DNA of 56,214 bases from Bacteroidales bacterium (lineage in GTDB: Bacteria; Bacteroidota; Bacteroidia; Bacteroidales; UBA932). Where the stretch lies: contig JAFXNQ010000011.1 in the NCBI GenBank assembly GCA_017529425.1, positions 1-56,214 on the forward strand, written 5' to 3'. Within the stretch, counting starts at the first letter, position 1, and each line of letters begins with the position of its first letter. The notes below the pieces were generated by a model that was given only the letters and a program-made list of their open reading frames with translations, was not told the origin of the DNA and made no database searches. Position numbers and translations under genes: made by a program. Positions 1 to 7,272 of the stretch are shown here, one piece after another.

Positions 1-187
1 AAATCAAGAGGCCGAGAAGTGAGATGCTCTCTTTTTTCCGTTGTCTATGCCGTACTGCATTTCTGGCAGTGTCCCCATAACAATCGGGCGAAGAGTGATG
101 TTTCTTCAAAGGTACTCTTGATGGGCCTCTTGGCGGGGGCTTTGGTTGGTACCTGTGGGCTACTGAATCTCCTCGCCTTTTTTATTT
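1..187. repeat. 187-bp direct repeat, copy A
   Basis: This stretch recurs at 4754-4940 with only five substitutions that I count, at an exact offset of 4753. Copy A starts at the window edge, so it may extend further left. Each copy stands directly in front of a cluster of small-protein genes (zinc ribbons here, a DUF6140-like protein at copy B). Four of the differences fall together near 59-75 and all change amino acids in the frame opened by a GTG at 19, which argues against that longer frame being the coding one. A 6-bp inverted repeat (AAGAGT / ACTCTT) lies inside. It could be a duplicated leader or a small mobile or recombination module. Confidence 0.9.
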
Positions 188-210
188 ATCCGCCGAATTT
201 GGGGGATTGA
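121..210 (+). CDS. possible 29-aa hydrophobic peptide inside the repeat
   Basis: An ATG-started frame of 29 codons encodes one strongly hydrophobic segment (MGLLAGALVGTCGLLNLLAF) and a short tail. Copy B (ATG at 4874) has the same first 21 residues and then diverges into a different tail that overlaps the next gene in another frame. Length and hydrophobicity fit a leader peptide, a small membrane protein or a type I toxin-like peptide, but I see no antisense RNA or convincing ribosome binding site. The frame may simply be chance within a conserved non-coding repeat. Confidence 0.22.
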   Translation: MGLLAGALVGTCGLLNLLAFFIYPPNLGD

Positions 211-228
211 CGGCTCAAAGTCTTAACT

Positions 229-456
229 ATGGCACATCTTAAATGTCCAAAGTGCGGTTCTTATAATACAGGAACGGCATACCTAAATTATGCAGGCAAA
301 GCATTACGAGTGGCAGCAGAAGTCGCTGGAACCGCTCTTCTAGCTATGACTGGTCGCCACGCTCAAGCACATTATGCTGCCGACCGATGGAAAGAAGATG
401 AGAGGAAGAAAACAGTAAAAGGAAACGTCTGTCACAATTGTGGACATGAATGGTAA
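229..456 (+). CDS. small double zinc-ribbon protein
   Basis: A 75-residue protein with CPKCGS at residues 6-11 and CHNCGHEW at the C-terminus, which together supply four cysteines for one split zinc ribbon. A Gly/Ala-rich, mildly hydrophobic helix lies between the two halves. The gene at 2600-2932 has the same layout and the same terminal CGHEW, so the two are paralogues. No enzymatic motif is present, so an adaptor or structural role is most likely. It opens the run of closely spaced + strand genes behind repeat copy A. Confidence 0.7.
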   Translation: MAHLKCPKCGSYNTGTAYLNYAGKALRVAAEVAGTALLAMTGRHAQAHYAADRWKEDERKKTVKGNVCHNCGHEW

Positions 457-471
457 ACCTTTGATTATGCT

Positions 472-918
472 ATGAGACCAGAAGATTATTTAGAGGGCTT
501 CATCAAATGCCCAAAATGTGGTGAAGTATATAAGGTAGAAAAAGTTGACCTCACTAAAGAAAGTGTATTCTATACGTGTAACTGTGGCGCTCAAATCCCC
601 GTGTCATTCTTTACATATTGTTCGGAATGTCAGTATGTTGTTGGGGTAGACAATGGTATTAATACATTTGGCGCTGCGGCAAAAGAATTTGGCCGAGGCT
701 TTTTGAAAGGTCTCAACCCGGTATACTCTGCAAAGTGGATTGCGCGCTCCTTTGACAAAAAGACACCATACGATCATGGTTCCGGCAACTGTCTTTTCTG
801 CAATACAAAGTATGCAAGATGTCCTAACTGTCATAGCGGGGTGGAAATAGGGCCTGACACTAAGTCGGAAGACATCGTCTTTTGTACAGAATGTGGTAAA
901 AAATTTAGATTACAATAA
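472..918 (+). CDS. multi-zinc-ribbon protein
   Basis: A 148-residue soluble protein with about seven CxxC-type knuckles: CPKCG near residue 13, CNC near 36, CSEC near 50, CLFC, CPNC, and CTECG at the end. This is enough for three or four zinc ribbons. A hydrophobic, Phe/Gly-rich central helix (around 70-90) resembles the one in the smaller ribbon proteins nearby. It starts 15 nt after the previous gene and stops 3 nt before the next, so it is part of the same transcript. I do not recognise a named family. Multiple ribbons usually point to protein or nucleic-acid binding. Confidence 0.7.
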   Translation: MRPEDYLEGFIKCPKCGEVYKVEKVDLTKESVFYTCNCGAQIPVSFFTYCSECQYVVGVDNGINTFGAAAKEFGRGFLKGLNPVYSAKWIARSFDKKTPYDHGSGNCLFCNTKYARCPNCHSGVEIGPDTKSEDIVFCTECGKKFRLQ

Positions 919-921
919 CGA

Positions 922-1146
922 ATGGGAAAGGCATTTCGCGTTTGGCCAAAGAAGACTAAAAGGCTTGCCGGGCAAGTAATCGCTCCGGCAATGGTCGTAA
1001 CTGTAGTCACACAGTACCACCAACCATCCCCTTTCTCATTAGGATTGGATGAAGTGCGGGCCGCATATTTAAGAATATACAACATCGATATTAAAAAGAT
1101 GGGATGTATTTCGGGAGATTTTAATTATGAATTGTTAGACAAATAA
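922..1146 (+). CDS. small protein with shared C-terminal motif (DUF6140-like), copy 1
   Basis: A 74-residue protein whose C-terminal half (AYLRIYNIDIKKMGCIS) matches the same motif in the proteins at 4989-5210 and 5773-6021 (consensus MRxYxIDxxxxGxLSPxYLDVERIG); this copy has the most divergent tail. The N-terminal half is a short beta-rich stretch. It ends 3 nt before the M48 peptidase gene, which suggests coupled translation. From memory the family resembles DUF6140, a function-unknown Bacteroidales family; a profile search would settle that. Confidence 0.6.
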   Translation: MGKAFRVWPKKTKRLAGQVIAPAMVVTVVTQYHQPSPFSLGLDEVRAAYLRIYNIDIKKMGCISGDFNYELLDK

Positions 1147-1149
1147 GTT

Positions 1150-2043
1150 ATGGTTGTATCTGATTTTATACACCCAGAAGACGCGGCTACCCTAAGGGAA
1201 CTCAAAACGATTCCAGGACTGCCGCAAATAATGAAGAAGATATATGAGTATGGACTTGAAGACATAATGTGGAGTAATAATGTGGCGACAAATATCAGGT
1301 TATCAGAATCCCAGATGCCCCAGATATATCGACTTCTCCCGCCTATTTGTCGAGAACTTAATATTCAGGTCCCAGAGTTGTATATGAATATGACCCCCTA
1401 TCCGAACGCATGGACCTCTGGAAATAAGCGCGTCTATATTGTTATAACTATGGGGTTGGTTAAACGTTTATCAGAAGAAGAGCTTACTGCAGTCCTTGCA
1501 CATGAATGCGGGCATATAGCTTGCGAACATGTCATTTACTCCACCTTGGCAGAATGGATTTATTCACTTGGTGAGAATTTGACAGACGGAGGGGAGCTTG
1601 AAAAGGTGTTAGGTAAGTTAATCAATATCATCGGATTAAAAGCTCTTCGTCAGAAACTATTCGCCTGGGAACGGGCATCAGAACTAACAGCCGACAGAGT
1701 GGGATGCTATTGTACTTCAGCACTTACTATGATTAAAGCTCTTGCAAAATTAGAACGAATACCTCCATTTATCTTAAAGGAAATGGATTTCTATGAATGG
1801 GCGAGGCAAGGTGAAGATTATGAAAAGCTCAAACAAGGAAACACTTGGAATAAAATCGTTCGTTGGGTGGCGAATTCGGATATGGATCACCCATATGGTC
1901 CGGTACGGGCTCATGAGGTTTTAGTTTGGGAACACTCTAAACAGTATAATCGCTTATCACAAGGTATTACGTGCCCTAAGTGCGGTGCGGCAATAAACGC
2001 CGACTGGAAGTATTGCAAAAAATGTGGTTGTAGTATTAATTAA
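1150..2043 (+). CDS. M48-type zinc metallopeptidase with C-terminal zinc ribbon
   Basis: A 297-residue peptidase of the M48 (HtpX/Ste24-like) type. The HExxH zinc motif is at residues 118-122 (HECGH), and the downstream Glu ligand is in SELTADRVG at about residue 178. A four-cysteine zinc ribbon (CPKCG ... CKKCG) ends the protein. Unlike HtpX it has no transmembrane helices and no signal peptide, so it should be cytoplasmic. Such minimal soluble M48 domains often act on partner proteins. It follows the small motif protein by 3 nt and is followed after 12 nt by a membrane protein gene. The substrate is unknown. Confidence 0.85.
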   Translation: MVVSDFIHPEDAATLRELKTIPGLPQIMKKIYEYGLEDIMWSNNVATNIRLSESQMPQIYRLLPPICRELNIQVPELYMNMTPYPNAWTSGNKRVYIVITMGLVKRLSEEELTAVLAHECGHIACEHVIYSTLAEWIYSLGENLTDGGELEKVLGKLINIIGLKALRQKLFAWERASELTADRVGCYCTSALTMIKALAKLERIPPFILKEMDFYEWARQGEDYEKLKQGNTWNKIVRWVANSDMDHPYGPVRAHEVLVWEHSKQYNRLSQGITCPKCGAAINADWKYCKKCGCSIN

Positions 2044-2055
2044 AAAAGAAAAGCC

Positions 2056-2559
2056 TTGATGACTATCTTAACTATCATCTTAATTGTCATACTCGTTTTC
2101 GGCTTAAATCAGACTTATAAAGAAACACAGGTATTGACGAAGAGTCGAGAATCATTAATCGCTAAACGTAAACGATCATATAAAGTTGGTATTCGAAGAC
2201 TCGTGTCTTACGGGATTATTCTAGGTGTAGGTATTTATCTGTACGCAACCAAAGAAATTACGAAAACCGTTACTGAAAACATATGGCTTATTGGAGAGGT
2301 CACAAATACAATGTGGACTGCGAATCATTATTGGGCCTTTCTATGTGTGTTCGTGGGAAGTATTGGAACCCTCCTTGGCCTTATAAAAACAGTGGGTAAC
2401 TACTCTGAATACACAATGTTTTCTAGGATGACTGATTTTGAATATCAACAGAAGAGGGCTGAAATCCGGAATAAACAAGCAGAAGAGCTTAGACAGGTTA
2501 AGCAGGCCAGGAGATCGCAAAAAATAGGTGAAGTTATTGGTAGGCTGCTATATGGGTAG
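2056..2559 (+). CDS. three-helix membrane protein with charged C-terminal helix
   Basis: A 167-residue protein with hydrophobic segments at about 2-20, 50-68 and 90-112, followed by a Glu/Arg/Gln-rich tail (residues 130-160) that looks like a cytoplasmic coiled coil. No family is recognised. Placed directly after the soluble M48 peptidase, it could be its membrane partner or anchor, but that rests on position only. Confidence 0.6.
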   Translation: MMTILTIILIVILVFGLNQTYKETQVLTKSRESLIAKRKRSYKVGIRRLVSYGIILGVGIYLYATKEITKTVTENIWLIGEVTNTMWTANHYWAFLCVFVGSIGTLLGLIKTVGNYSEYTMFSRMTDFEYQQKRAEIRNKQAEELRQVKQARRSQKIGEVIGRLLYG

Positions 2560-2599
2560 TTTGTCTTTTGGGTGTTACGCAAATGTTTCTTAATATAAA

Positions 2600-2932
2600 A
2601 TGTGTCCTATGCATAGAATAATTCTGACTGGACGTTCGATAGAATATCGAAAGATGTATGAAGTGCCAGTATCTCAGTTAATTGAAGTGGCTCCGGCAAA
2701 GATTATTTGCGGCAGTAATAGTGTTAATAAGTGTCCAAAATGTGGATCTTCGAATTATACCGAAATGGAGGTGTCTGATACCGCAGGGAAGATAGGGGGT
2801 TATGTATTCGCTGCTATCGCCACTTTTTTGAATCCGCAACATGGTGCCCACATGGTTCATCATGCAGCAGAAAATAAACCCAAGAAGAAAGTCCGCATAT
2901 GCAAAAAATGCGGGCACGAGTGGGATGCTTAA
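2600..2932 (+). CDS. zinc-ribbon protein, paralogue of 229-456
   Basis: A 110-residue protein with an N-terminal extension of about 45 residues, then CPKCGSSNY, a Gly/Ala/His-rich hydrophobic stretch and a terminal CKKCGHEW. The ribbon layout and ending match the protein at 229-456, so the family is duplicated within the first module. The start used is ATG at 2600; a second in-frame ATG four codons later is equally possible. Function unknown. Confidence 0.6.
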   Translation: MCPMHRIILTGRSIEYRKMYEVPVSQLIEVAPAKIICGSNSVNKCPKCGSSNYTEMEVSDTAGKIGGYVFAAIATFLNPQHGAHMVHHAAENKPKKKVRICKKCGHEWDA

Positions 2933-3031
2933 TAATAGATTCAAAAATCACGTGCCTAATTAAGTAGACTAAGACAGCTATCGTATATTTTCCAATAAGC
3001 GTGCGGCGGTGATGGCGGCACATCATTACTA

Positions 3032-3388
3032 ATGGCCCTACTAGATGACATAAGAACCGAAATTGAACAACTCAAGACGCTGCCGCAGGACATATTAGTG
3101 ACGAAAGCTGAGAGTGCATACAAAATGCTTGGCGAAATGACGAAGCAGCTGGAGAAGAACGTAGAGAAATGTTTGGCAGGGGCTTTCCCAGAGGCTACCG
3201 AATTATTATGCTCGATGCTGGATATGTATCGGCGCCTTGGGCAGGTGGCGCCAATGATAACCATTTCCAGAGAAGACTACGCCAGAGCTATAACTTTAGC
3301 GGGGGTGAATTTGGCCATTAATAGGCCCCAAGATGTGATTTCGGTCTTTGAGGAGGGGACAGAACGGCTTAGGGGCCCAAGACAATAG
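3032..3388 (+). CDS. small all-helical protein of unknown function
   Basis: A 118-residue, charge-rich, predicted all-helical protein with no cysteines in pairs, no membrane segment and no catalytic motif. It ends about 14 nt before the SprT-like gene; an AGGAGG-like stretch lies between the two. The spacing suggests co-expression with the protease. I do not recognise the family. Confidence 0.55.
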   Translation: MALLDDIRTEIEQLKTLPQDILVTKAESAYKMLGEMTKQLEKNVEKCLAGAFPEATELLCSMLDMYRRLGQVAPMITISREDYARAITLAGVNLAINRPQDVISVFEEGTERLRGPRQ

Positions 3389-3402
3389 AGGAGGATTATT
3401 AT

Positions 3403-4443
3403 ATGGCGATATTAAAACGGGAGTACAAGGATTTGATGGAAAGGCTTCAGCGTTGTTCTAATAATAACAACACTCAACTTTATCAAGACAGTATTGATTT
3501 CCTTAAAAAGGCCAAGAAAACGCTCCGCGACAAGACGCGTTCTTACTACATCATATATGGACGGGATAATACCTCGCTCGAGGATGCTGTTGAGCAAATC
3601 CTACAGTCTTCCCTTCGTAAACTGTGGCCTCTCGAGAGACAGACAAAAATCTCATTACAACAGTATATGGATGAGATTCAGGAAGCCTTCGGATGCACAT
3701 TCAAGAAAGTCAAATCAGCTGAGTGGATGCAACGATATAAGTTCCAAATCGACGGGCAGAAGTGGACCCTTTCTCAAGGCGGAAACTTGCCTAATGATTG
3801 GAGGTCAGAATATTTAATCACACTCAATGACTACTTAAGTGTCGGAAGCCCTAAAGAATTGGTGCAGGTCATTCAGTTTTTCAATGTCCTTCTGCCAGAA
3901 TTCAGGTCCTATGTCACAGATTACGCACAAAAGGGCAGATTCTTCAATGCGAAGCGATCAAAGGTTTCTGAGGAGGACCGCATCATACATGATCTCCCAC
4001 TGACAAATAAAGCTGCATTGGACTTGACAAAACCCTATCCAAGCATGACCGTAGAACTTCTTTGTCGTAAGGTCCAAGAATACAATGTCCTGTATTTTGA
4101 AGGGATGCTGCCTCCTTGCTCGGTAAAACTAAGCGGCGGGCTGATTTCAAGAAAGAGGAATCCCTGTTATGCCTACTATGGAACCGGGAAAGACACCATC
4201 GTTGTGGATTTCTATGTCACATATTGTTCAAGCGGACGAATAAGGGCACTCCTTCTGCACGAGATGATTCACCACTATATGTATCATTTCTATCGGCATG
4301 AGTTTAAGAAAGAGACATCCCACGGCGCCACATTTCAGCGGATTCGTCGAAAGCTGAATGAGAAGTACGGACTCAGGATTGACCAGAAGATGACGGCGGC
4401 GCAGAAGTATTATCGGATTTCATCCGTTGAGATTGCACATTGA
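3403..4443 (+). CDS. SprT-like zinc metalloprotease, copy 1
   Basis: A 346-residue protein. The C-terminal ~150 residues form a SprT-like domain: entry motif YNVLYFEGMLPP, an HExxH at 286-290 (LLHEMIHHY) and SHGATFQRIRRKLN, where the His is the likely third zinc ligand. SprT/Spartan-type domains cut DNA-protein crosslinks or partner proteins, but the substrate here is unknown. The N-terminal ~190 residues form a separate domain shared with the paralogue at 10025-10957. There is no signal peptide. It closes the first module and is followed by a hairpin terminator. Confidence 0.8.
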   Translation: MAILKREYKDLMERLQRCSNNNNTQLYQDSIDFLKKAKKTLRDKTRSYYIIYGRDNTSLEDAVEQILQSSLRKLWPLERQTKISLQQYMDEIQEAFGCTFKKVKSAEWMQRYKFQIDGQKWTLSQGGNLPNDWRSEYLITLNDYLSVGSPKELVQVIQFFNVLLPEFRSYVTDYAQKGRFFNAKRSKVSEEDRIIHDLPLTNKAALDLTKPYPSMTVELLCRKVQEYNVLYFEGMLPPCSVKLSGGLISRKRNPCYAYYGTGKDTIVVDFYVTYCSSGRIRALLLHEMIHHYMYHFYRHEFKKETSHGATFQRIRRKLNEKYGLRIDQKMTAAQKYYRISSVEIAH

Positions 4444-4753
4444 CATTCTTGGAGGCTATGCAAAAGAGCGTGACTAGCCTCAAATAATGGAAGATGGTCC
4501 TTGGGGTTCCCACAACAACCGACAAACAAAAGAAATAAGAGGGTGACAAAAGTCCAATGGACTTAGAGGTCATCCTCATTTTTGTCCACTCCGGCAGTAT
4601 TAAGCAGCGTCCTTCAAACTCTTATTATTGAAGGAACATCATTTATTTTGAGAGCATTTTACTTTTTGCTAATTTTACGCTGTCGAGGGAGAGAAATCCA
4701 TCGATAAAGGTGCATTAGCGCTTTTGGCCCAACCATAAATACCCGCCAGTATT
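4444..4753. other. gene-free stretch between modules 1 and 2
   Basis: Apart from the terminator, this stretch holds a 7-bp inverted repeat GAGGCTA / TAGCCTC near 4451-4479 and a short duplicated phrase (CAGTATTAA at about 4595 and 4746). No plausible coding frame is visible. A promoter for module 2 is expected here, but I could not find a full TTTG / TAnnTTTG pair. The best candidate, TACTTTTTG near 4660, has one extra T. Confidence 0.4.
4539..4583 (+). terminator. hairpin terminator after module 1
   Basis: GAGGGTGAC (4539-4547) pairs with GTCATCCTC (4569-4577), and inside it AAGTCC pairs with GGACTT around an AAT loop. A run of T (ATTTTT) follows directly. The GAGGGTGAC arm resembles those of the hairpin elements near 14583 and 14664, so this may be a dispersed repeat acting as terminator. 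It ends the transcript that carries the first SprT-like gene. Confidence 0.65.
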
Positions 4754-4940
4754 AAATCAAGAGGCCGAGAAGTGAGATGCTCTCTTTTTTCCGTTGTCTA
4801 TGCCGTACTGCGTCTCTTGCAGTATCCCCATAACAATCGGGCGAAGAGTGATGTTTCTTCAAAGGTACTCTTGATGGGCCTCTTGGCGGGGGCTTTGGTT
4901 GGTACCTGTGGGCTACTGAATCTCCTCGCCTTTTTTGTTT
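4754..4940. repeat. 187-bp direct repeat, copy B
   Basis: The second copy of the repeat at 1-187, identical except for five substitutions. It stands 48 bp before the second DUF6140-like gene. Because both ends are sharp (the left end follows ATT at 4753; identity stops at 4940), the unit looks like a discrete duplicated block rather than remnants of a longer tandem duplication. No terminal inverted repeats or target-site duplication are obvious. Confidence 0.9.
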
Positions 4941-4988
4941 GTAGTGCCGTTCCCAGGGAGACAAACGGTGAACTAAAACCACGTTGCT

Positions 4989-5210
4989 ATGCCTATATAT
5001 CGTGTAACCACCAAGCGTACGGTCCAAACAAATGGAATCCGCATTGACCCCGGCATGTCCGTAACAGTCAGAACCAATGGCTTCTCCAGTCCTCTTCAAA
5101 CAAACGGAGGTCAACCCGTAGTCGATGCCTTCATGAGACTCTACGACATCGACATCCGCAGGATGGGTATCTTGAGCCCTGTATATCTTGATGTTGAACG
5201 GATAGGATAA
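4989..5210 (+). CDS. small protein with shared C-terminal motif (DUF6140-like), copy 2
   Basis: A 73-residue protein. The N-terminal half looks like a small beta sheet (IYRVTTKRTVQTNGIRIDPG and MSVTVRTNG), and the C-terminal half carries FMRLYDIDIRRMGILSPVYL ending in VERIG. It is the most complete representative of the three copies in the window. Its stop is 6 nt before the DUF697-like membrane protein gene. I recall similar short proteins annotated as DUF6140 in Bacteroides, function unknown. Confidence 0.7.
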   Translation: MPIYRVTTKRTVQTNGIRIDPGMSVTVRTNGFSSPLQTNGGQPVVDAFMRLYDIDIRRMGILSPVYLDVERIG

Positions 5211-5216
5211 ATAGAT

Positions 5217-5780
5217 ATGAACGAAGATAAGCTTGCCGTTCAGGCGTTCTCCAAACTAGATTTGTTTCTATCTGGCGCATTGGATAAGGAATTGAATTCG
5301 GCCATACGAGGGAGAGCCATAGTTGGGGGGCTCTGTATGGCAATACCCCTGTGGGGAATTGAGACGATAGTTTACATTATTGCCTTGTGGGGAATGTATA
5401 AGAAAGTTGCCCAGATTAGTACTGTTCCGTTCAAAGATCATCTTTTGAGGAATGTGGGTGGCGCAGTAATAGTAAATATTATCATTGGGGTCGTTGCTGG
5501 TATATTGCTAGATTTATTACCTGTCGTAGGTTGGGTCGTGTCCTTCGTTGTTGGTTTTGCCAGTATCACCATATCCGGAATGGCATATGTAAAGGCTCTT
5601 AAGGCTCTTCACGGAAACAAAGCGAAAGCAGATATCAATGTTCAACGAGGTCTTGCCTCTATGAATAAGAATACCGGGTTCAGCCAACAAACCTCCTCAT
5701 ACATCAATAAGATAAACGAGTACGTAGATTTACCGGCAGAAGTCAATACCATGAATCAATCCCGGAAGAGCAATGCTTGA
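5217..5780 (+). CDS. DUF697-like membrane protein
   Basis: A 187-residue protein with two hydrophobic hairpins, at roughly 34-60 and 78-120. The pattern AIRGRAIVGG ... IPLWGIE ... LPVVGWVVSF ... AYVKAL resembles DUF697, a membrane domain often fused or linked to Era-like GTPases. That fits the P-loop GTPase two genes downstream. The Ser/Asn-rich C-terminal tail is cytoplasmic. It overlaps the next gene by 8 nt. The DUF697 assignment is by pattern and needs a profile search. Confidence 0.55.
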   Translation: MNEDKLAVQAFSKLDLFLSGALDKELNSAIRGRAIVGGLCMAIPLWGIETIVYIIALWGMYKKVAQISTVPFKDHLLRNVGGAVIVNIIIGVVAGILLDLLPVVGWVVSFVVGFASITISGMAYVKALKALHGNKAKADINVQRGLASMNKNTGFSQQTSSYINKINEYVDLPAEVNTMNQSRKSNA

Positions 5781-6021
5781 AGATGGTGAGATTGGCCCTA
5801 GAGAACGTAAGCACCTTGAAAGAAGCCGGGTGCGTCTGGGAATTAATGAAAACAGAGCAAAAGACATAGAAAACAAATCAAATCAAGATGACAACTACAT
5901 GGCTGAAGTAAAAATAATAAAAGACACAATAGCCGATGCCTCCATGAGAATCTACGGCATTGATGTCCACAAGACTGGTATCTTAAGCCCTATATATCTT
6001 GATGTTGAACGAATAGGATAA
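5773..6021 (+). CDS. small protein with shared C-terminal motif, copy 3, with different N-terminus
   Basis: An 82-residue protein. The C-terminal 30 residues (SMRIYGIDVHKTGILSPIYL then DVERIG) are nearly those of copy 2, but the N-terminal half is unrelated. It reads LEDGEIGPRERKHLERSRVR, a pattern seen in TerB- or SHOCT-like helical modules, so the C-terminal motif has been joined to another module. It starts within the end of the membrane protein gene and stops 6 nt before the GTPase gene. Confidence 0.6.
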   Translation: MLEDGEIGPRERKHLERSRVRLGINENRAKDIENKSNQDDNYMAEVKIIKDTIADASMRIYGIDVHKTGILSPIYLDVERIG

Positions 6022-6027
6022 TAAGTT

Positions 6028-6780
6028 ATGGCAGACATTCTACTATTTGGCCCACAAGGAGCAGGTAAGACACAATTGTATTACTCCCTACGTAGATTAA
6101 ACTATAACAAGGCTGAAGAAACAGGACTAGAGGACTATAAAGTACAGAAACCTGGTCTCTTTAGCTGGTTTCGAAGAAGAATCACAATTCATGAAATGGG
6201 TGGAAAAAAATTATGGCTTAATCAAGAGTCTTTACGCCAAGCATTCAAGTCACATTCCAAGTTGGTTTTCGTCTTCAATGGGAATGAGTTGATTAAAGAA
6301 ATGGAGAATTACAAAGAGGGCGGGTACATTAGCTCACTTATTAGATGCTACGTAATGCCAGCGTTAGAGAAAACAAAAATAAGTAATGCCCCTCAAGTTG
6401 TTACAATTAATGATGATTCAGAAACTATGAGCGGAGATGAAAGGCACGTAACAAGAAATGATAAGTCCAACGGAGATTCCCATAAAGATAAGTATGATAG
6501 GAAGGAAAGAGATATGGAAGCAAAGTTAAGTAAGGAAAGTAAGGACCGCAAGAATGATATCTTTTTTATCGCGACTCATGTAGATAAGTTTGATAGGAAA
6601 GGAAGGGATATGGCAGCTGAAATATACCATTACCTAGAGACGGCTAATGACGAATACTGTAAAGTGGCAAATGGAACAAGATATACATTCAAAGAGCTAT
6701 TGATTGGAAATCTCTTTTGCTTAGATGCTAGGGATTCTAAAGAAGTCGGCGACCGTTTCAAAGATATTATCAAAGAATAG
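6028..6780 (+). CDS. P-loop GTPase
   Basis: A 250-residue protein. The Walker A/G1 motif GPQGAGKT is at residues 8-15, a G3-like HEMGG near 55, and a G4-like THVDKF near 190, a variant of the N/TKxD guanine-specificity motif. The middle (about 130-185) is charged and contains an in-frame duplication of 32 codons: DRKERDME and DRKGRDMA lie 96 bp apart. No membrane segment is present. With the DUF697-like protein upstream and two tail-anchored proteins downstream it probably forms a membrane-associated switch. GTP rather than ATP specificity is inferred from the G4-like motif. Confidence 0.7.
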   Translation: MADILLFGPQGAGKTQLYYSLRRLNYNKAEETGLEDYKVQKPGLFSWFRRRITIHEMGGKKLWLNQESLRQAFKSHSKLVFVFNGNELIKEMENYKEGGYISSLIRCYVMPALEKTKISNAPQVVTINDDSETMSGDERHVTRNDKSNGDSHKDKYDRKERDMEAKLSKESKDRKNDIFFIATHVDKFDRKGRDMAAEIYHYLETANDEYCKVANGTRYTFKELLIGNLFCLDARDSKEVGDRFKDIIKE

Positions 6781-6781
6781 A

Positions 6782-7270
6782 ATGAAGACAATACTAACAC
6801 ATCAGAGCGCCCAGTATCAAGGTGAGGATGTTCTGGTTATTGATGGTGAGAAGAGCATTTATTCTGGGACTTCAGCTCAAGTAGAAGCCCAAAAACTTAT
6901 ACGAAAATTATATAATCCGCAGTTTGAAGAAAAAATCCCTGGCATATTTAAGTGCACAGGGACGTCTCGTTCTCTGAAGATTTTTATTTCAGATTCAGGA
7001 GAACTTGTTGTCTCATCAAATTTTCAGAGTAATGATGACAAAGGCAGAAACATAAGTTATGATTTTTATTGTGACAACATTGATAATTCTGCAAGGGTAA
7101 TCCGTGTCCTTGCCGATGACTCTCGAATTGCAGGGATGAAGCCTAATCCCGCTGACATAAAAACACTTAATAAATTTCTCACATTCTATAAAAATAGAGC
7201 GCGCAACTGTGTTTTAGCGGGGGCAGGCGCTCTTGTTTTTTTATGGGTGTTGATTAAAATCATTTTTTAA
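6782..7270 (+). CDS. tail-anchored protein of unknown function
   Basis: A 162-residue protein. The likely ATG start lies one base after the GTPase stop. Residues 1-135 form a soluble alpha/beta domain with no motif I recognise. A single hydrophobic segment (NCVLAGAGALVFLWVLIKII) ends the protein, so the body should face the cytoplasm. It is followed after 2 nt by another protein of the same topology. Confidence 0.6.
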   Translation: MKTILTHQSAQYQGEDVLVIDGEKSIYSGTSAQVEAQKLIRKLYNPQFEEKIPGIFKCTGTSRSLKIFISDSGELVVSSNFQSNDDKGRNISYDFYCDNIDNSARVIRVLADDSRIAGMKPNPADIKTLNKFLTFYKNRARNCVLAGAGALVFLWVLIKIIF

Positions 7271-7272
7271 GC

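Noticed and set aside
19-210. 63-codon GTG-started frame in repeat copy A
   Set aside because: Four of the five differences between the two copies change residues in this frame's upstream half, so the upper part is unlikely to be translated; only the inner ATG frame (121-210) is kept as a weak possibility.
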